A stretch of 64,000 nucleotides of DNA from Candidatus Zixiibacteriota bacterium (GCA_024280775.1 JAJRPM010000005.1:1-64000); one strand, 5' to 3'; numbered from the stretch's first letter, positions 33,222 to 41,944 are shown. Notes: generated by a model not told the origin, from the sequence alone. Translations and numbers: made by a program.

Positions 33222-34202
33222 ATGCGTAGTATTTCAATAACCGGGGCTACCGGACAAATCGGCACGGAACTAACGATGGCTTTGCGAGAGCGATATGGGG
33301 ACGACAATGTAATTGCATCGGGGCTCAAAAATATTCCCGATGCTGTTCTTCGAAGTGTCGGGCATTTTCACTTTATTGATTGCACTCAGAGAGATCAAAT
33401 CGAGAAAGTAGTTAAGAAGCACAAGGTTGATACCATATTCCATCTGGCGGCTTTGCTTTCTGCGGTTGCCGAGGACAAGCCGACTCTCGCTTGGGAAGTT
33501 AATGTCGGCGGGCTCTATAATGTGCTGGAGGTTGCGCGTGAATACGGATGCGCAGTATTCACTCCCAGTTCAATCGGCGCTTTTGGGCCATCAACACCGG
33601 CGGAAATGACCCCGCAGGATACAATACAGCGTCCTACTTCTATGTATGGTGTCACTAAGGTTAGCGGTGAGTTGCTTTGTGATTATTATCATGCGCGGTT
33701 TGGAGTTGACACCCGAGGAGTGCGTTATCCGGGAATCATTTCCTACAAAGCGCCACCGGGTGGCGGCACAACTGACTACGCTATAGAGATTTTCACTTCA
33801 GCGCTGGCACACAAGAAATATACATGTTACTTGAAGGCAGACACTATGTTGGATATGATGTATATGCCCGATGCGCTCAAAGCGGCGATTGATCTCATGG
33901 AAGCTGACGCAAATCGGTTGAGTCATCGTAATGCATTCAACGTTACCGCTATGAGTGTCACACCGGAAATACTTGCCGCAGAAATTCGCAAGCACATCCC
34001 CGAATTTGAAATCACCTATGAGATTGACCCGGTGCGTCAGGCTATTGCAGATTCATGGCCGGACAAGCTTGATGACACTTGCGCGCGCAAGGAATGGAAT
34101 TGGGCGCCTGATTATGACCTTAACTCAATGACTGCCGATATGCTCAGGAACTTATCAGATAACGCCGGGCAAGGCAGAACATCGGATGCTTGCCTTACTT
34201 AA
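33222..34202 (+). CDS. SDR-type L-threonine 3-dehydrogenase
   Basis: NAD-dependent oxidoreductase of the extended SDR (epimerase-like) family, 326 residues. The Rossmann motif TGATGQIGTELT is at residues 7-18, SSIGAFGP carries the catalytic Ser/Thr region near 115, and MYGVTKVSGELL the Tyr-Lys pair near 142. RYPGIISYKAPPGGGTTDYA matches epimerase-like threonine dehydrogenases. It oxidises threonine to 2-amino-3-oxobutyrate, which the next gene (Kbl) cleaves. Good ribosome site AAAAGGAATATAGAACT. It ends 51 bp before kbl, so one operon. Confidence 0.9.
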   Translation: MRSISITGATGQIGTELTMALRERYGDDNVIASGLKNIPDAVLRSVGHFHFIDCTQRDQIEKVVKKHKVDTIFHLAALLSAVAEDKPTLAWEVNVGGLYNVLEVAREYGCAVFTPSSIGAFGPSTPAEMTPQDTIQRPTSMYGVTKVSGELLCDYYHARFGVDTRGVRYPGIISYKAPPGGGTTDYAIEIFTSALAHKKYTCYLKADTMLDMMYMPDALKAAIDLMEADANRLSHRNAFNVTAMSVTPEILAAEIRKHIPEFEITYEIDPVRQAIADSWPDKLDDTCARKEWNWAPDYDLNSMTADMLRNLSDNAGQGRTSDACLT

Positions 34203-34253
34203 GAAACCTACGAATCAATCAGTCCGGATTGTCCGTCACAAGGAATTGCACAA

Positions 34254-35510
34254 ATGTCAACTACAGAGACACAGTCAGCCACAATAGAGAAACTTAACAG
34301 CGCATTGCAAATTGAACTGGATGAGTTGCAGAGCGCCGGAACTTCGAAAGGGGCCGAGAAAGTAATAACCAAGGTTATTCCGGCAACTGACACCAAGGGA
34401 CCGCGTTTTTTGCTTGAGGGTTACGGCCAGCAAGAATTTCTCAAGATGAATTCTAATTCCTATCTCGGTATGTCATTGAACAAGGAGGTGATTGCCGCAG
34501 AGGAGAAAGCCGGCGCGGAATTCGGCGCCGGTCCCGGAGCAGTGCGTTTTATCAGCGGCAGTTACAAAGCGCATATTGATCTAGAAAACAAACTCGCGGA
34601 TTTTCATGGCCGTCCAGCGGGAATGATTTTTAGCTCGGCATACACAACAGTTATGGGTGTGCTGGCGCCACTGACTACCAAAGAAACTACAGTCATTAGT
34701 GACGAGCTGAATCACAATTGTATTATCAACGCAATGCGCCTGTCACGACCTAAGGCTAAAACGATTTACAAGCATTTGGATATGGTAGAGCTTGAACAGC
34801 GCCTCAAAGATACTATCGGAACCTGCAAACGAGTTTTGGTAGTGACAGACGGGATATTCAGCATGCGCGGCGACTATGCTCCGCTGGATGAATTCGCGGA
34901 ACTTTGTCGGAAGTATTCAGGTGAGTTTGAAGATGGTGTGATTAGTGTTGTTGATGACTCGCATGGAGTTGGCGCTTTCGGTAAGACCGGGCGCGGTACT
35001 GAGGAATACACAAACGCGCAGGGGATTGATATTCTAGTAGCGACCTTGGGTAAGGCTCTCGGTGTCAACGGCGGCTATGTTGTCTCCAGCGAAACAGTCA
35101 TCGGCTATTTGCGCGAAAAAGCTCCGATGTATATTTATTCGAATCCGATTACTGTTTCAGAGGCCAGCGCGGCGCATAAGTCGCTGGAGATTCTCGATAG
35201 CCCCGAGGGTATTAGATTACTTGAAAGGCTACTTGCCCTGACCAAGCGCTTTGAGCAGGGTTTGATTTCGTTGGGCTATGAGGTGATTGAAAGTGAGCAT
35301 CCGGTTGTGCCGCTGATGGTTCGGGATACTGAGCGCACTGCTAAGTTAGTCGAGTTTCTGGTGGAGAACGGCGTACTGGGAACTGGTTTGAATTTCCCGG
35401 TTGTACCTCAAGGTGATGAAGAGATTCGATTCCAGGTTTCCGCGGAGCATACTGAGTTTGATATTGATTATGCGTTAGACGTGTTGAAGCAATTCCGGGA
35501 TTTGGGGTAG
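34254..35510 (+). CDS. kbl: Glycine C-acetyltransferase (2-amino-3-ketobutyrate CoA ligase)
   Basis: PLP enzyme of the alpha-oxoamine synthase family, 418 residues. It splits 2-amino-3-oxobutyrate with CoA into glycine and acetyl-CoA. Conserved: NSNSYLGMSLNKEV near residue 63, GAGPGAVRFISGSYKAHIDLE, VVDDSHGVGAFGKTGRGTEE, and the PLP lysine in DILVATLGKALGVNGGY. A Gly/Thr N-terminal extension is slightly longer than average. With the upstream dehydrogenase it makes the complete two-step threonine-to-glycine route. Serine palmitoyltransferase-type activity is a family alternative but is made unlikely by the neighbour. Confidence 0.92.
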   Translation: MSTTETQSATIEKLNSALQIELDELQSAGTSKGAEKVITKVIPATDTKGPRFLLEGYGQQEFLKMNSNSYLGMSLNKEVIAAEEKAGAEFGAGPGAVRFISGSYKAHIDLENKLADFHGRPAGMIFSSAYTTVMGVLAPLTTKETTVISDELNHNCIINAMRLSRPKAKTIYKHLDMVELEQRLKDTIGTCKRVLVVTDGIFSMRGDYAPLDEFAELCRKYSGEFEDGVISVVDDSHGVGAFGKTGRGTEEYTNAQGIDILVATLGKALGVNGGYVVSSETVIGYLREKAPMYIYSNPITVSEASAAHKSLEILDSPEGIRLLERLLALTKRFEQGLISLGYEVIESEHPVVPLMVRDTERTAKLVEFLVENGVLGTGLNFPVVPQGDEEIRFQVSAEHTEFDIDYALDVLKQFRDLG

Positions 35511-35570
35511 ACCCACAGCTTAACCAGAACCGTGAGTCAGTAATTCACCTACAAGTAGTCTGCCGAACTG

Positions 35571-35662
35571 CGTCATTGCGAGGAGCGAAGGACGTGGCAA
35601 TCCAGTGGCGCGAGATAGTCTCTTTGAATCAACGGGATTGCCGCGCTTCGCTCGCAATGACT
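35571..35662. repeat. Dispersed palindromic (REP-like) repeat
   Basis: A long imperfect inverted repeat: CGTCATTGCGAGGAGCGAAG plus GGCAATCC on the left arm and GGATTGCC plus GCTTCGCTCGCAATGAC on the right, about 30 bases between. This is the widely dispersed CGTCATTGCGAGGAGCGAAG-type element seen in many bacterial genomes, probably moved in trans. It stands between kbl and the ars operon. Only one copy was found in the window. Confidence 0.8.
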
Positions 35663-35710
35663 GTTATTGCCGGTTCGCTTATTTCCTTAAGAATTGTGTT
35701 AGCCCCGCCC

Positions 35711-35739
35711 TTGACAAATAGCTTGGGCCCGTATATATT
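35711..35739 (+). promoter_or_regulatory. Sigma-70-type promoter of the ars operon
   Basis: TTGACA (35711-35716), a spacer of 17, and TATATT (35734-35739). The start point would fall about 35746-35747, that is on the ATG of arsR (35747), so the message appears leaderless. Confidence 0.8.
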
Positions 35740-35758
35740 TCGTCATATGGCGAATTAT
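35735..35758 (+). promoter_or_regulatory. arsO: Probable ArsR operator overlapping the -10 and start codon
   Basis: ATATTTCGTCA and TGGCGAATTAT form an 11-bp inverted repeat (9 of 11 positions match) around a TA centre. It covers the -10 box, the start point and the first codons of arsR, the classic place for ArsR/SmtB self-repression. Its link to ArsR is inferred from position. Confidence 0.6.
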
Positions 35759-36142
35759 AGAAATAAGGGAGCAGTTGCGTACTACCTGCTGGCGTTGAAG
35801 GCGCTCTCGGATGAAAACCGTTTGCGGGCGTTGGTTGCTTTGCGTTCACGCGAGCTTTGCCAGTGTCAAGTTGTTGAATTACTTGAACTTGCTCCCTCTA
35901 CTGTCTCGAAACATCTCTCGATTCTCAAGCAAGCGGGCTTGATAGAATCCCGAAAAGTTGGTAGATGGATATATTTTCGCTCTGCAGAAACTGAGCCGGG
36001 TACATTTGAGAATCAACTGGCCGAGCTGGTCGCTACCAGCGCTAAGAAAACAGAACTTATCAAAACTGACCGTAAACGAATCAAAGAGATTCTTTGTATC
36101 GATCCTGAATGTCTATGTGAATCACAAAGGGTTGCGCGATGA
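35747..36142 (+). CDS. arsR: ArsR-family arsenic-type transcriptional repressor
   Basis: 131 residues from ATG 35747; a longer frame upstream runs through the REP-like repeat and is not credible. Winged helix-turn-helix: ALSDENRLRALVALRSRELCQCQVVELLELAPSTV contains ELCQCQ, the Cys-x-Cys inducer site of ArsR proteins, in front of the recognition helix STVSKHLSILKQAGLI. The end has more cysteines (CIDPECLCES) that may complete a three-Cys As(III) site. It overlaps arsC by ATGA. Represses its own operon and is released by As(III). Confidence 0.92.
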   Translation: MANYRNKGAVAYYLLALKALSDENRLRALVALRSRELCQCQVVELLELAPSTVSKHLSILKQAGLIESRKVGRWIYFRSAETEPGTFENQLAELVATSAKKTELIKTDRKRIKEILCIDPECLCESQRVAR

Positions 36143-36597
36143 GTGACAAAGTGAAAATTCTATTTCTGTGCACCGGAAATTCCTGCCGCTCGCAAATGGC
36201 CGAAGGCTGGGGAAAGTTTCTCATAGGAGATTATTCTGATTCCTACTCCGCAGGAATTGAGACTCACGGACTCAATCCCAGCGCAGTCAAAGTGATGGCC
36301 GAATCCGGAGTGGATATTTCAAAACACAAATCGAAATTACTCTCTGATTTGGAAGGAATAGATTTTGACTACGTTATCACCGTATGTGACAATGCGCATG
36401 AAAGCTGTCCGATATTCCCGGGTCCTACGACTGTTTTTCATATTAGCTTCGACGACCCACCGCGCTTAGCTATCGATGCAGAATCCGCGGAAGAGGCTTT
36501 GAGTCATTATCGCAGAGTGCGCGACGAAATCCGCGCGATGGTGGAATCTCTGCCGAAATCCATTGTCGAAGAAGGTCAGCAGACTTCGCATGAATAG
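36139..36597 (+). CDS. arsC: Arsenate reductase, LMW-phosphatase (thioredoxin-coupled) type
   Basis: 152 residues. P-loop [14 protein letters not shown] (residues 10-23) with nucleophile Cys10 and the second redox cysteine Cys15. The redox helix is at [13 protein letters not shown], whose two cysteines (spacing 7) relay the disulfide as in S. aureus Ars[11 protein letters not shown] supplies the general-acid Asp. Reduces As(V) to As(III) for the next gene to export. Start overlaps arsR; end overlaps acr3. Confidence 0.95.
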   Translation: MSDKVKILFLCTGNSCRSQMAEGWGKFLIGDYSDSYSAGIETHGLNPSAVKVMAESGVDISKHKSKLLSDLEGIDFDYVITVCDNAHESCPIFPGPTTVFHISFDDPPRLAIDAESAEEALSHYRRVRDEIRAMVESLPKSIVEEGQQTSHE

Positions 36598-37699
36598 AGC
36601 AACTCAATCCGCCAAGAGCATCTGCCCAAGTGAGGGAGGCCAGGAGAAGCGCCTCTCCTTCCTGGATAGTTACCTGACACTTTGGATTTTTCTAGTTATG
36701 GGCGCTGGCGTCTTAACCGGTTACCTGTATCCGCAGGTGGCTACGTTTTGGAATTCGATGAGTGTTGGCGCTACCAATGTGCCGATTGCCATTGGGTTGA
36801 TTGTTATGATGTATCCGCCGCTGGCGAAGGTGCGCTATGAAAAAATGGGTGAGGTATTTCGTAACTACAAGATTCTAGTATTGAGTTTGGTTCAAAACTG
36901 GGTAATCGGCCCGATGCTGATGTTTGCGTTGGCGATTATATTCCTTAGCGGACAGCCGGAGTTTATGGTTGGGTTGATAATGATTGGGTTGGCTCGTTGT
37001 ATTGCTATGGTGATTGTGTGGAATGATCTTGCTGGCGGCGACCCGGAGTATGCGGCAGGGCTAGTTGCATTTAATTCAGTTTTTCAGGTGTTGTTCTACT
37101 CTTTGTTCGCCTGGATATTTATTACCAAACTACCGCCGCTCTTCGGACTCTCTGGCGCGATAGTAGATATTTCAATTGCTCAAATTGCTGAGAGTGTTTT
37201 GATATATCTAGGCGTCCCATTCGTTGCGGGAATCCTCACTAGAATTATTCTGGTACGTAAGAAGGGTGAGGATTGGTATCAGAATCAGTTCATACCCAAA
37301 ATCAGTCCTCTGACTTTAGTTGCGTTGCTCTTTACAATTCTGGTGATGTTCTCTTTGAAGGGCGAGTATATTGTCAAGATCCCGCTGGATGTCGCAAGGA
37401 TTGCTCTGCCATTGACGATTTACTTTGTGGTGATGTTCTTGGTGAGTTTCTTTTTGAGCAAGCGCTTCGGGGCAGATTACAAGCAATCGATTACCTTGAG
37501 CTTTACCGCCGCATCGAACAATTTTGAACTAGCCATAGCAGTGGCTATTGCAGTTTTCGGGATCAATTCTGCGGTGGCATTCACCGCAGTAATTGGTCCG
37601 CTAGTTGAAGTTCCGGTTCTATTGGCGCTGGTAAAAGTAGCGTTGTACTTTCGACAACGCTACTTTACCGGCGACGGAGCTATTTCTGTTCTTCCATAG
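36590..37699 (+). CDS. acr3: Arsenite efflux transporter Acr3
   Basis: Ten-helix inner-membrane arsenite exporter of the BART superfamily, 369 residues from ATG 36590, which overlaps the arsC stop. Conserved cysteine in [20 protein letters not shown] (helix 4), core [20 protein letters not shown]-like segment near 310, and [13 protein letters not shown] at the end. ArsB is a different family and is excluded. The 3' end runs tail-to-tail into the di-iron protein gene (20-bp overlap) and holds a strong hairpin. Confidence 0.93.
   Translation: MNRATQSAKSICPSEGGQEKRLSFLDSYLTLWIFLVMGAGVLTGYLYPQVATFWNSMSVGATNVPIAIGLIVMMYPPLAKVRYEKMGEVFRNYKILVLSLVQNWVIGPMLMFALAIIFLSGQPEFMVGLIMIGLARCIAMVIVWNDLAGGDPEYAAGLVAFNSVFQVLFYSLFAWIFITKLPPLFGLSGAIVDISIAQIAESVLIYLGVPFVAGILTRIILVRKKGEDWYQNQFIPKISPLTLVALLFTILVMFSLKGEYIVKIPLDVARIALPLTIYFVVMFLVSFFLSKRFGADYKQSITLSFTAASNNFELAIAVAIAVFGINSAVAFTAVIGPLVEVPVLLALVKVALYFRQRYFTGDGAISVLP
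37630..37669. terminator. Strong hairpin within the acr3 3' end
   Basis: GGTAAAAGTAGCGTTGT and ACAACGCTACTTTACC pair over 16 bp with a single bulged A and a 7-base loop. It lies inside the last codons of acr3, about 30 bp before both stop codons of a convergent gene pair. There is no U-run, so it may be a two-way pause or RNA-end stabiliser more than a classic terminator. A stem this good in a coding region is unlikely by chance. Confidence 0.55.
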
Positions 37700-38390
37700 C
37701 TTTGGCGCGCGGGAACAGGATATTATTCTCAGCGCTTACATGCTGGTGGGTATTGTCACATAGTTCTTTCAGACCTTGTAACAGCGCGCGATGTTTGTTA
37801 CAACATTCATCAGTAATTGCAAAACCATCGGTGAGCTGGCCGAATTTCTCCATAGCGACGCCTGCATTTTCATGCTCGGCTTCCATAACGCTAATCTTCA
37901 TGGCAATTGGTCCCGGCGATCCTACTGTGACACCGGTTTCATCCATCTGCCGAATCTCTGGAAAGAGCATTTGCTCCTCTTTCATCATATGTAGCTGAAG
38001 CTCCTCAGCGAATCCCTGATGAACTCGCGCCAGATCAATCAGACGATTGTCACGTTCTCCGTGTCGCTCGGCTACTCTATCGGCCAGAGCCTGAATTCTG
38101 GGTAGCTCGCGTTTTAGATAGTCGTGATGCTCTTTGAGGATGTGGGTGATTAGTTCCGAGAGTGACATACCGGCTAGTTGGTCTAGTTCTTTGCCTGCGG
38201 GACGTGAATCCTCGGCGGCGATGTTCTCAAGTGTCTCATCGACGCTTAAGCCTTTTTTGTCACATACAGCCGCAAGTGACTTTCCGCCGCCGCAACAATA
38301 GTCAATTCCAAGCTCCTCAAAAACACGTGACCGTGACGGACGTTCTGCTACTATTTCGGCGATGGTCGTTTCGGGTTGAATTGCTGACAT
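37680..38390 (-). CDS. Iron-sulfur cluster repair di-iron protein (RIC/ScdA/YtfE)
   Basis: 236 residues from ATG 38390 ([10 protein letters not shown]), preceded by GGAGATTGATT. The N-terminal ScdA_N domain has the CCGGG motif ([20 protein letters not shown] near 25-45). The C-terminal hemerythrin-like domain holds the di-iron His/Glu ligands ([54 protein letters not shown]). Repairs Fe-S clusters after nitric oxide or peroxide damage. Upstream (about 38466) TTGATCACAGACTAAT is at most an FNR/NnrR half-site. Overlaps acr3 by 20 bp tail-to-tail. Confidence 0.92.
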   Translation of the reverse strand: MSAIQPETTIAEIVAERPSRSRVFEELGIDYCCGGGKSLAAVCDKKGLSVDETLENIAAEDSRPAGKELDQLAGMSLSELITHILKEHHDYLKRELPRIQALADRVAERHGERDNRLIDLARVHQGFAEELQLHMMKEEQMLFPEIRQMDETGVTVGSPGPIAMKISVMEAEHENAGVAMEKFGQLTDGFAITDECCNKHRALLQGLKELCDNTHQHVSAENNILFPRAKAMEEQK

Positions 38391-38447
38391 AATCAATCTC
38401 CATTCATAATTGCGACCAATTTGTTTCCGGCCGCTTTTTCGTTCCAC

Positions 38448-39009
38448 TGTTTATACATTTATTATTGATCACAGACTAATTCTATCCAATCTGCGACTGC
38501 CCTGTAGAGAAAAAGCCTTAGGACGGGCAAAAGTCAAGCATTATTTCGGACTTTTTTGTCCTAATTGATTCCGCCAGCGCATATATCATACAACATGCTG
38601 CCTTACAATATGTTACCGCTCAGGAAACCTGAGACAGTATCGGGAGATTTTGTCCTGAATCGAGTATCGTATTGCGGTTTTCGCTTCACAGAAACAAAGA
38701 CTCGACACAACATGCCAGAGAGGCCAGCAAGGATTAAGATTCGGAGAAATGTGAATCTGCTTCCGGGAAATTATTGATTGACGTGAGGCGTTGATTGCGG
38801 TATGTCTTTGATAACGCTCGCGCCTACGTCGGCGTATTGAATAACATCCTAGAACACCATCTCCAATTACACCGGCGTTTGCGTCGCGTTGATACCTTTG
38901 CATGTTAAAACTGCGGAGGTTGTGGGCTTTAATGGGAACTGAAATGTTGTAAGTGAGTTTAACGAAATAGGAGACTGTATTATTAGTTTCATAGATTTTG
39001 GAGGGGATT
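38448..39009. other. Long intergenic region, no supported gene
   Basis: About 560 bp between the RIC gene start and the thioredoxin-fold gene. Two short open frames (38565-38777 plus, 38613-38903 minus) overlap each other, lack ribosome sites and look like noise. An imperfect inverted repeat is present: TTAGGAC...AAAGTC at 38518-38535 and GGACTTTTTTGTCCTAA at 38548-38564. It could be a regulator site or an RNA stem facing the RIC gene. No tRNA or known riboswitch was recognised. Confidence 0.4.
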
Positions 39010-39321
39010 ATGATTAGAAGAATTCAAATCCTGGGGACAAAAAACTCAAACGCCAAAGAAATAGCGCATCGTGTTGAAATCGCCGCTGAGCAATTGGGTT
39101 TGGAGTATGACATTGAACATGTCACTGATGTCCAGCGAATTTTGTGTTTCGGGCCGCGTCTGACTCCGGCTTTGTGTGTCGATGGTGACATTCGCACCGC
39201 TGGGGAAACTCCTACTGTGAAGGAATTGGTGGGAATATTAGATGCGCCGATACAGCATCGTGTGTTGTCGACACCTAACAGGGTCAAAGCTGAAGCCGAG
39301 GGCGCTAAGTCAACTGCCTAA
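39010..39321 (+). CDS. Small thioredoxin-fold protein lacking the CxxC
   Basis: 103 residues from ATG 39010 (MIRRIQILGTKNSNAKEI), with GGAGGGGATT directly upstream. The fold matches the small redox-active disulfide proteins (thioredoxin_3 type: RIQILGT, then helix AEQLGLEYDIEHVTDVQRI, cis-Pro in RLTPALCVDGDI, and GETPTVKELVGIL). But where the family has CPKC it reads KNSN, so no disulfide pair. Two other cysteines remain (ILCFGP, ALCVDG). Between Fe-S repair and peroxiredoxin genes a stress role is plausible; catalysis is not. Confidence 0.7.
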   Translation: MIRRIQILGTKNSNAKEIAHRVEIAAEQLGLEYDIEHVTDVQRILCFGPRLTPALCVDGDIRTAGETPTVKELVGILDAPIQHRVLSTPNRVKAEAEGAKSTA

Positions 39322-39383
39322 CCTGCTTACACTTTTTGGTTTTTCATCGCGCTTCATTCTTCTCTACAAAAACACACACCAAC

Positions 39384-39430
39384 AAAAAAACCGGGCTTTT
39401 TGGCTCCAGATACCTGAAGTAAAAGCCCGG
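39384..39430 (-). terminator. Rho-independent terminator of the peroxiredoxin gene
   Basis: On the minus strand CCGGGCTTTT...AAAAGCCCGG forms a 10-bp stem with a 20-base loop, followed by TTTTTTT. It begins about 35 bp beyond the peroxiredoxin stop. On the plus strand the same stem lacks a U-run. Confidence 0.9.
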
Positions 39431-39464
39431 CTAGTATACTCGTGACGCTGATGATGTATTCTAT

Positions 39465-40058
39465 TTAGGCCTGCGTGGCAAGGTAAGATGCAACTCCATC
39501 GGCTGAGGCTTTCATTGCGTCCTCGCCCTCTTTCCAATCAGCGGGACAAACTTCACCACCGTTTTTATCTACAAAACGTAGCGCATCTAAAGTTCTCAGG
39601 GCTTCAGTGACGCTTCTTCCGAGAGGAAGGTCATTCACCAACTGATGACGAACTATACCTTCTTTGTCTATTAGGAATAGTCCCCGGAATGCGACTGAAG
39701 CGCCTTCGAAGAACACGCCATAGTCTTTTGAAATACTATGCGACAAATCAGAAACCATCGGGTATTGGATTTGGCCAATTCCACCTTGATCCAGCGGAGT
39801 GTTTTTCCAGGCGAGATGGGTGAATTGTGAATCGACGGAAACCGAAACGACTTCGCAGTCGCGTTTCTTGAACTCATCGAGTTTCTTATCGAATGCCACA
39901 ATCTCGGTCGGGCAGACGAAGGTGAAATCCAGGGGATAGAAAAACAGGATGACGTATTTTCCTTTTAGCTCGGACAAAGTGAATTCGACAATCTCATTGT
40001 CAGGGTTAACTGTCTTGGCGGTAAAATCCGGGGCTTCTTTTCCTACAAGTGCGCTCAT
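39465..40058 (-). CDS. Typical 2-Cys peroxiredoxin (AhpC/Prx1)
   Basis: 197 residues. The peroxidatic cysteine is in FYPLDFTFVCPTEIVAFD near 51, and the resolving cysteine in GGEVCPADWKEG near 171. Reduces H2O2 and organic peroxides. GGIGQIQYPMVSDLSHSISKDYGV carries the GG-G loop of robust Prx1 types (no full YF motif at the end, which reads SYLATQA). ATG 40058 has GGAGTTCAGAAT. Monocistronic with its own terminator; about 200 bp downstream of mocA on the same strand. Confidence 0.94.
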   Translation of the reverse strand: MSALVGKEAPDFTAKTVNPDNEIVEFTLSELKGKYVILFFYPLDFTFVCPTEIVAFDKKLDEFKKRDCEVVSVSVDSQFTHLAWKNTPLDQGGIGQIQYPMVSDLSHSISKDYGVFFEGASVAFRGLFLIDKEGIVRHQLVNDLPLGRSVTEALRTLDALRFVDKNGGEVCPADWKEGEDAMKASADGVASYLATQA

Positions 40059-40199
40059 ATTCTGAACTCCATACGTTTATATTGTTATTGCTATATCATC
40101 TCACGTCCGGCGCGATAGGCGACGTAGCGTCTTGAGGCGAAAATGCGTTATGTCTCGGAATTCTGCAAGACCCGCAGGTGATATTTATTAGGATGTGAT

Positions 40200-40258
40200 A
40201 GATTCTGGTTGGGGGTTTTTGCGAATCAAGCGCAGTATCCGCTTGTGAGACAGAATCT
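40200..40258. other. Nested stem-loop between mocA and peroxiredoxin genes
   Basis: Outer stem AGATTCTG (40200-40207) with CAGAATCT (40251-40258), 8 perfect bp; inner stem CAAGCG (40227-40232) with CGCTTG (40240-40245) around a 7-base loop. It lies just past the mocA stop. No U-run follows on either strand, so it is not a standard terminator. Possibly an mRNA 3'-end structure or small RNA. Confidence 0.35.
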
Positions 40259-40262
40259 TGGC

Positions 40263-40907
40263 TCAGGCAAGGAGACTGTCAATATCTGAGGGGATATCGA
40301 TATCAATCTCGCCGTCCTGAAATTCAACCGATGAAACCAAGCTCTGATTCTTTTCTTGATACTTCAGAATCAGCGATTTAGCGCCTGAATCTCCGCGTAG
40401 CTGAATAATCTCAGGGAAGAGCCTGCGACTAAAGAGCGCTGGTGTACCGAGGCATTTGGCATAGGAGGAGGCCACGATCAAGGCTTCACCAGATCGGAAT
40501 TCAACTATCAAGTCCGTGATTAGTTGCACAGAGAGGCGAGGTTGATCACACATTAGAAATAGGGCCGAGTCAAAGTTGCCATCCTCCGGCCCGTCTAAAG
40601 CCGTCAGTCCGGTTCTGATTGAGGCGCTGATTCCATCGCGCCAGTTGTTGTTCATAACAACTTGAACCCGATAGGGAGCCAGAATCTTCCGGCAGTCGGG
40701 CGCATTGGCGCCCAGGACAACGATGACTTTATCAACAGGCGAATCCAAAACTGTAGTGACAGCTCGTTCGAGCAATGTTTGTCCTGCAAGCCTGAGAGTT
40801 TGTTTGGGGAGTCCGAAACGTTTTGACTCACCGGCGGCCAGAATTATTGCGGCGGTTTTTTCTGAGTTGTTTTTTGCGCAGGTCATGGTGTAATTGGGCG
40901 CCACCAC
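40263..40907 (-). CDS. MocA-like molybdenum cofactor cytidylyltransferase (NTP transferase)
   Basis: Cytosolic nucleotidyltransferase of the MobA/MocA family, 214 residues: nucleotide-binding AAIILAAGESKRFGLPKQTL near 20, LVERAV-type helix, VVLGANAPDCRKIL, and metal-binding FLMCDQPRLS near 118. MocA adds CMP to molybdopterin for xanthine-dehydrogenase-type enzymes, which fits its position two bases after xdhC and in line with a molybdenum hydroxylase. The start is GTG 40907 or ATG 40886. It ends the aromatic cluster run. Confidence 0.87.
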   Translation of the reverse strand: MVAPNYTMTCAKNNSEKTAAIILAAGESKRFGLPKQTLRLAGQTLLERAVTTVLDSPVDKVIVVLGANAPDCRKILAPYRVQVVMNNNWRDGISASIRTGLTALDGPEDGNFDSALFLMCDQPRLSVQLITDLIVEFRSGEALIVASSYAKCLGTPALFSRRLFPEIIQLRGDSGAKSLILKYQEKNQSLVSSVEFQDGEIDIDIPSDIDSLLA

Positions 40908-40909
40908 AT

Positions 40910-41944
40910 CTAGGAAGTGTGTGTGAGTTCTCTTGCATCCTGTAGGATATAAGTGACTGAGCTCTCTCGCAAAGATTGTCCACTGCTTTTGTTGGAAGAA
41001 GAGATTATTTCAGCGACTATCGAAAGCGCTATTTCCTGTGCTGTTTCAGAGCCAATGTCTAATCCCACTGGCGCATGTAGTTTGTTCCAGTGTTGGTCGG
41101 ACCATTCAGGATGATTGTGTTTCAGGTCATTAACTATTCGTGTAATTCTTGAGCGTGATCCAAGCACACCGACATAAGATATGGATGAAGAAAGCAACTC
41201 CTGCAGGAGTTTGGTTTCGAGGTCGTCATTGTGAGTGAGAAGGACGGCCATGTCACTGCCAACAGTGACGGCTCTCACACAGTCAAGCGCTTCTGTTGAA
41301 CTTATCAATGTCACTCGCCATTGAAGAAACTCTGCTAATGTTTGGAGCGCTGTTGCGATTTCTCCAGCTCCGAATATCTCTAGTGATTTCTGCGGGCTAT
41401 GAATAGTGATTAGCGACTCGCCAGCGGTGTCATCTCTCTCCAATAAGTCATCTCTGTCTCGGTCACAAACGGTATCAAATACCAGCTTGTCATTGACATA
41501 GACTGCTCTTTGCGGTGGAGACGGTGAAAGCTCTTGTTCTTTGCGCCAGCGAATTACACTTTTGCAATTGATATTCTGCTTGAGAGCTTTACGTAAATGG
41601 AATAAGTGTGATGTCTCACGTCTATCAGGCAGGCGCTCCAATAGCACACTCACACTTCCACCGCAACCAAGTCCCAGGCCGAGGATATTATCGGCAACTT
41701 CTTCGGCGCAATAGTGAATCATTTTCGACCCGCCATCCGCAAAGAGCGATGTTGCATGTGAACGGATATCATCCTCCAAACATCCGGCGCTAATGCTTCC
41801 GTAGGTGGCTCCGTCCTCGGCTAGAGCTAGGAGCGCTCCGGGACGGTATACATGTGAGCCGTCGACTGAGAACAAGGTAGCCAAAACGAATGTACGCTCC
41901 GGCTTGCCTAAGTAGCATTCTAGAATGTCATGTAAGTTACGCAT
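40910..41944 (-). CDS. XdhC/CoxI-family molybdenum cofactor insertion factor
   Basis: 344 residues. Two-part layout: XdhC_CoxI N-terminal domain (FVLATLFSVDGSHVYRPGALLALAEDG with the GSxxRxxG-like signature, ISAGCLEDDI, GLGLGCGGSVSVLLE) and an XdhC Rossmann domain (SLEIFGAGEIATALQTLAE, VLLTHNDDLETKLL, YVGVLGSRSRITRI). It helps sulfurate and insert Moco into its partner enzyme. Overlaps the large-subunit gene by 8 bp, so translation is coupled and the partner is clearly the hydroxylase next door. Confidence 0.92.
   Translation of the reverse strand: MRNLHDILECYLGKPERTFVLATLFSVDGSHVYRPGALLALAEDGATYGSISAGCLEDDIRSHATSLFADGGSKMIHYCAEEVADNILGLGLGCGGSVSVLLERLPDRRETSHLFHLRKALKQNINCKSVIRWRKEQELSPSPPQRAVYVNDKLVFDTVCDRDRDDLLERDDTAGESLITIHSPQKSLEIFGAGEIATALQTLAEFLQWRVTLISSTEALDCVRAVTVGSDMAVLLTHNDDLETKLLQELLSSSISYVGVLGSRSRITRIVNDLKHNHPEWSDQHWNKLHAPVGLDIGSETAQEIALSIVAEIISSSNKSSGQSLRESSVTYILQDARELTHTS

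Noticed and set aside
35571-35662. Insertion sequence or CRISPR-like unit
   Set aside because: Single inverted repeat without transposase gene, direct repeats or array; matches a REP-like dispersed element.
35576-35746. N-terminal extension of ArsR through the REP-like repeat
   Set aside because: The extension translates the dispersed repeat and the promoter; the ArsR family starts near ATG 35747.
36563-36589. Nine-residue N-terminal extension of Acr3 from an earlier start
   Set aside because: It would overlap arsC much further and is not hydrophobic or conserved; ATG 36590 gives the usual short overlap.
38565-38903. Two short overlapping open frames on opposite strands
   Set aside because: No ribosome sites, odd composition (Arg-rich runs), mutually overlapping; best explained as chance in a non-coding gap.
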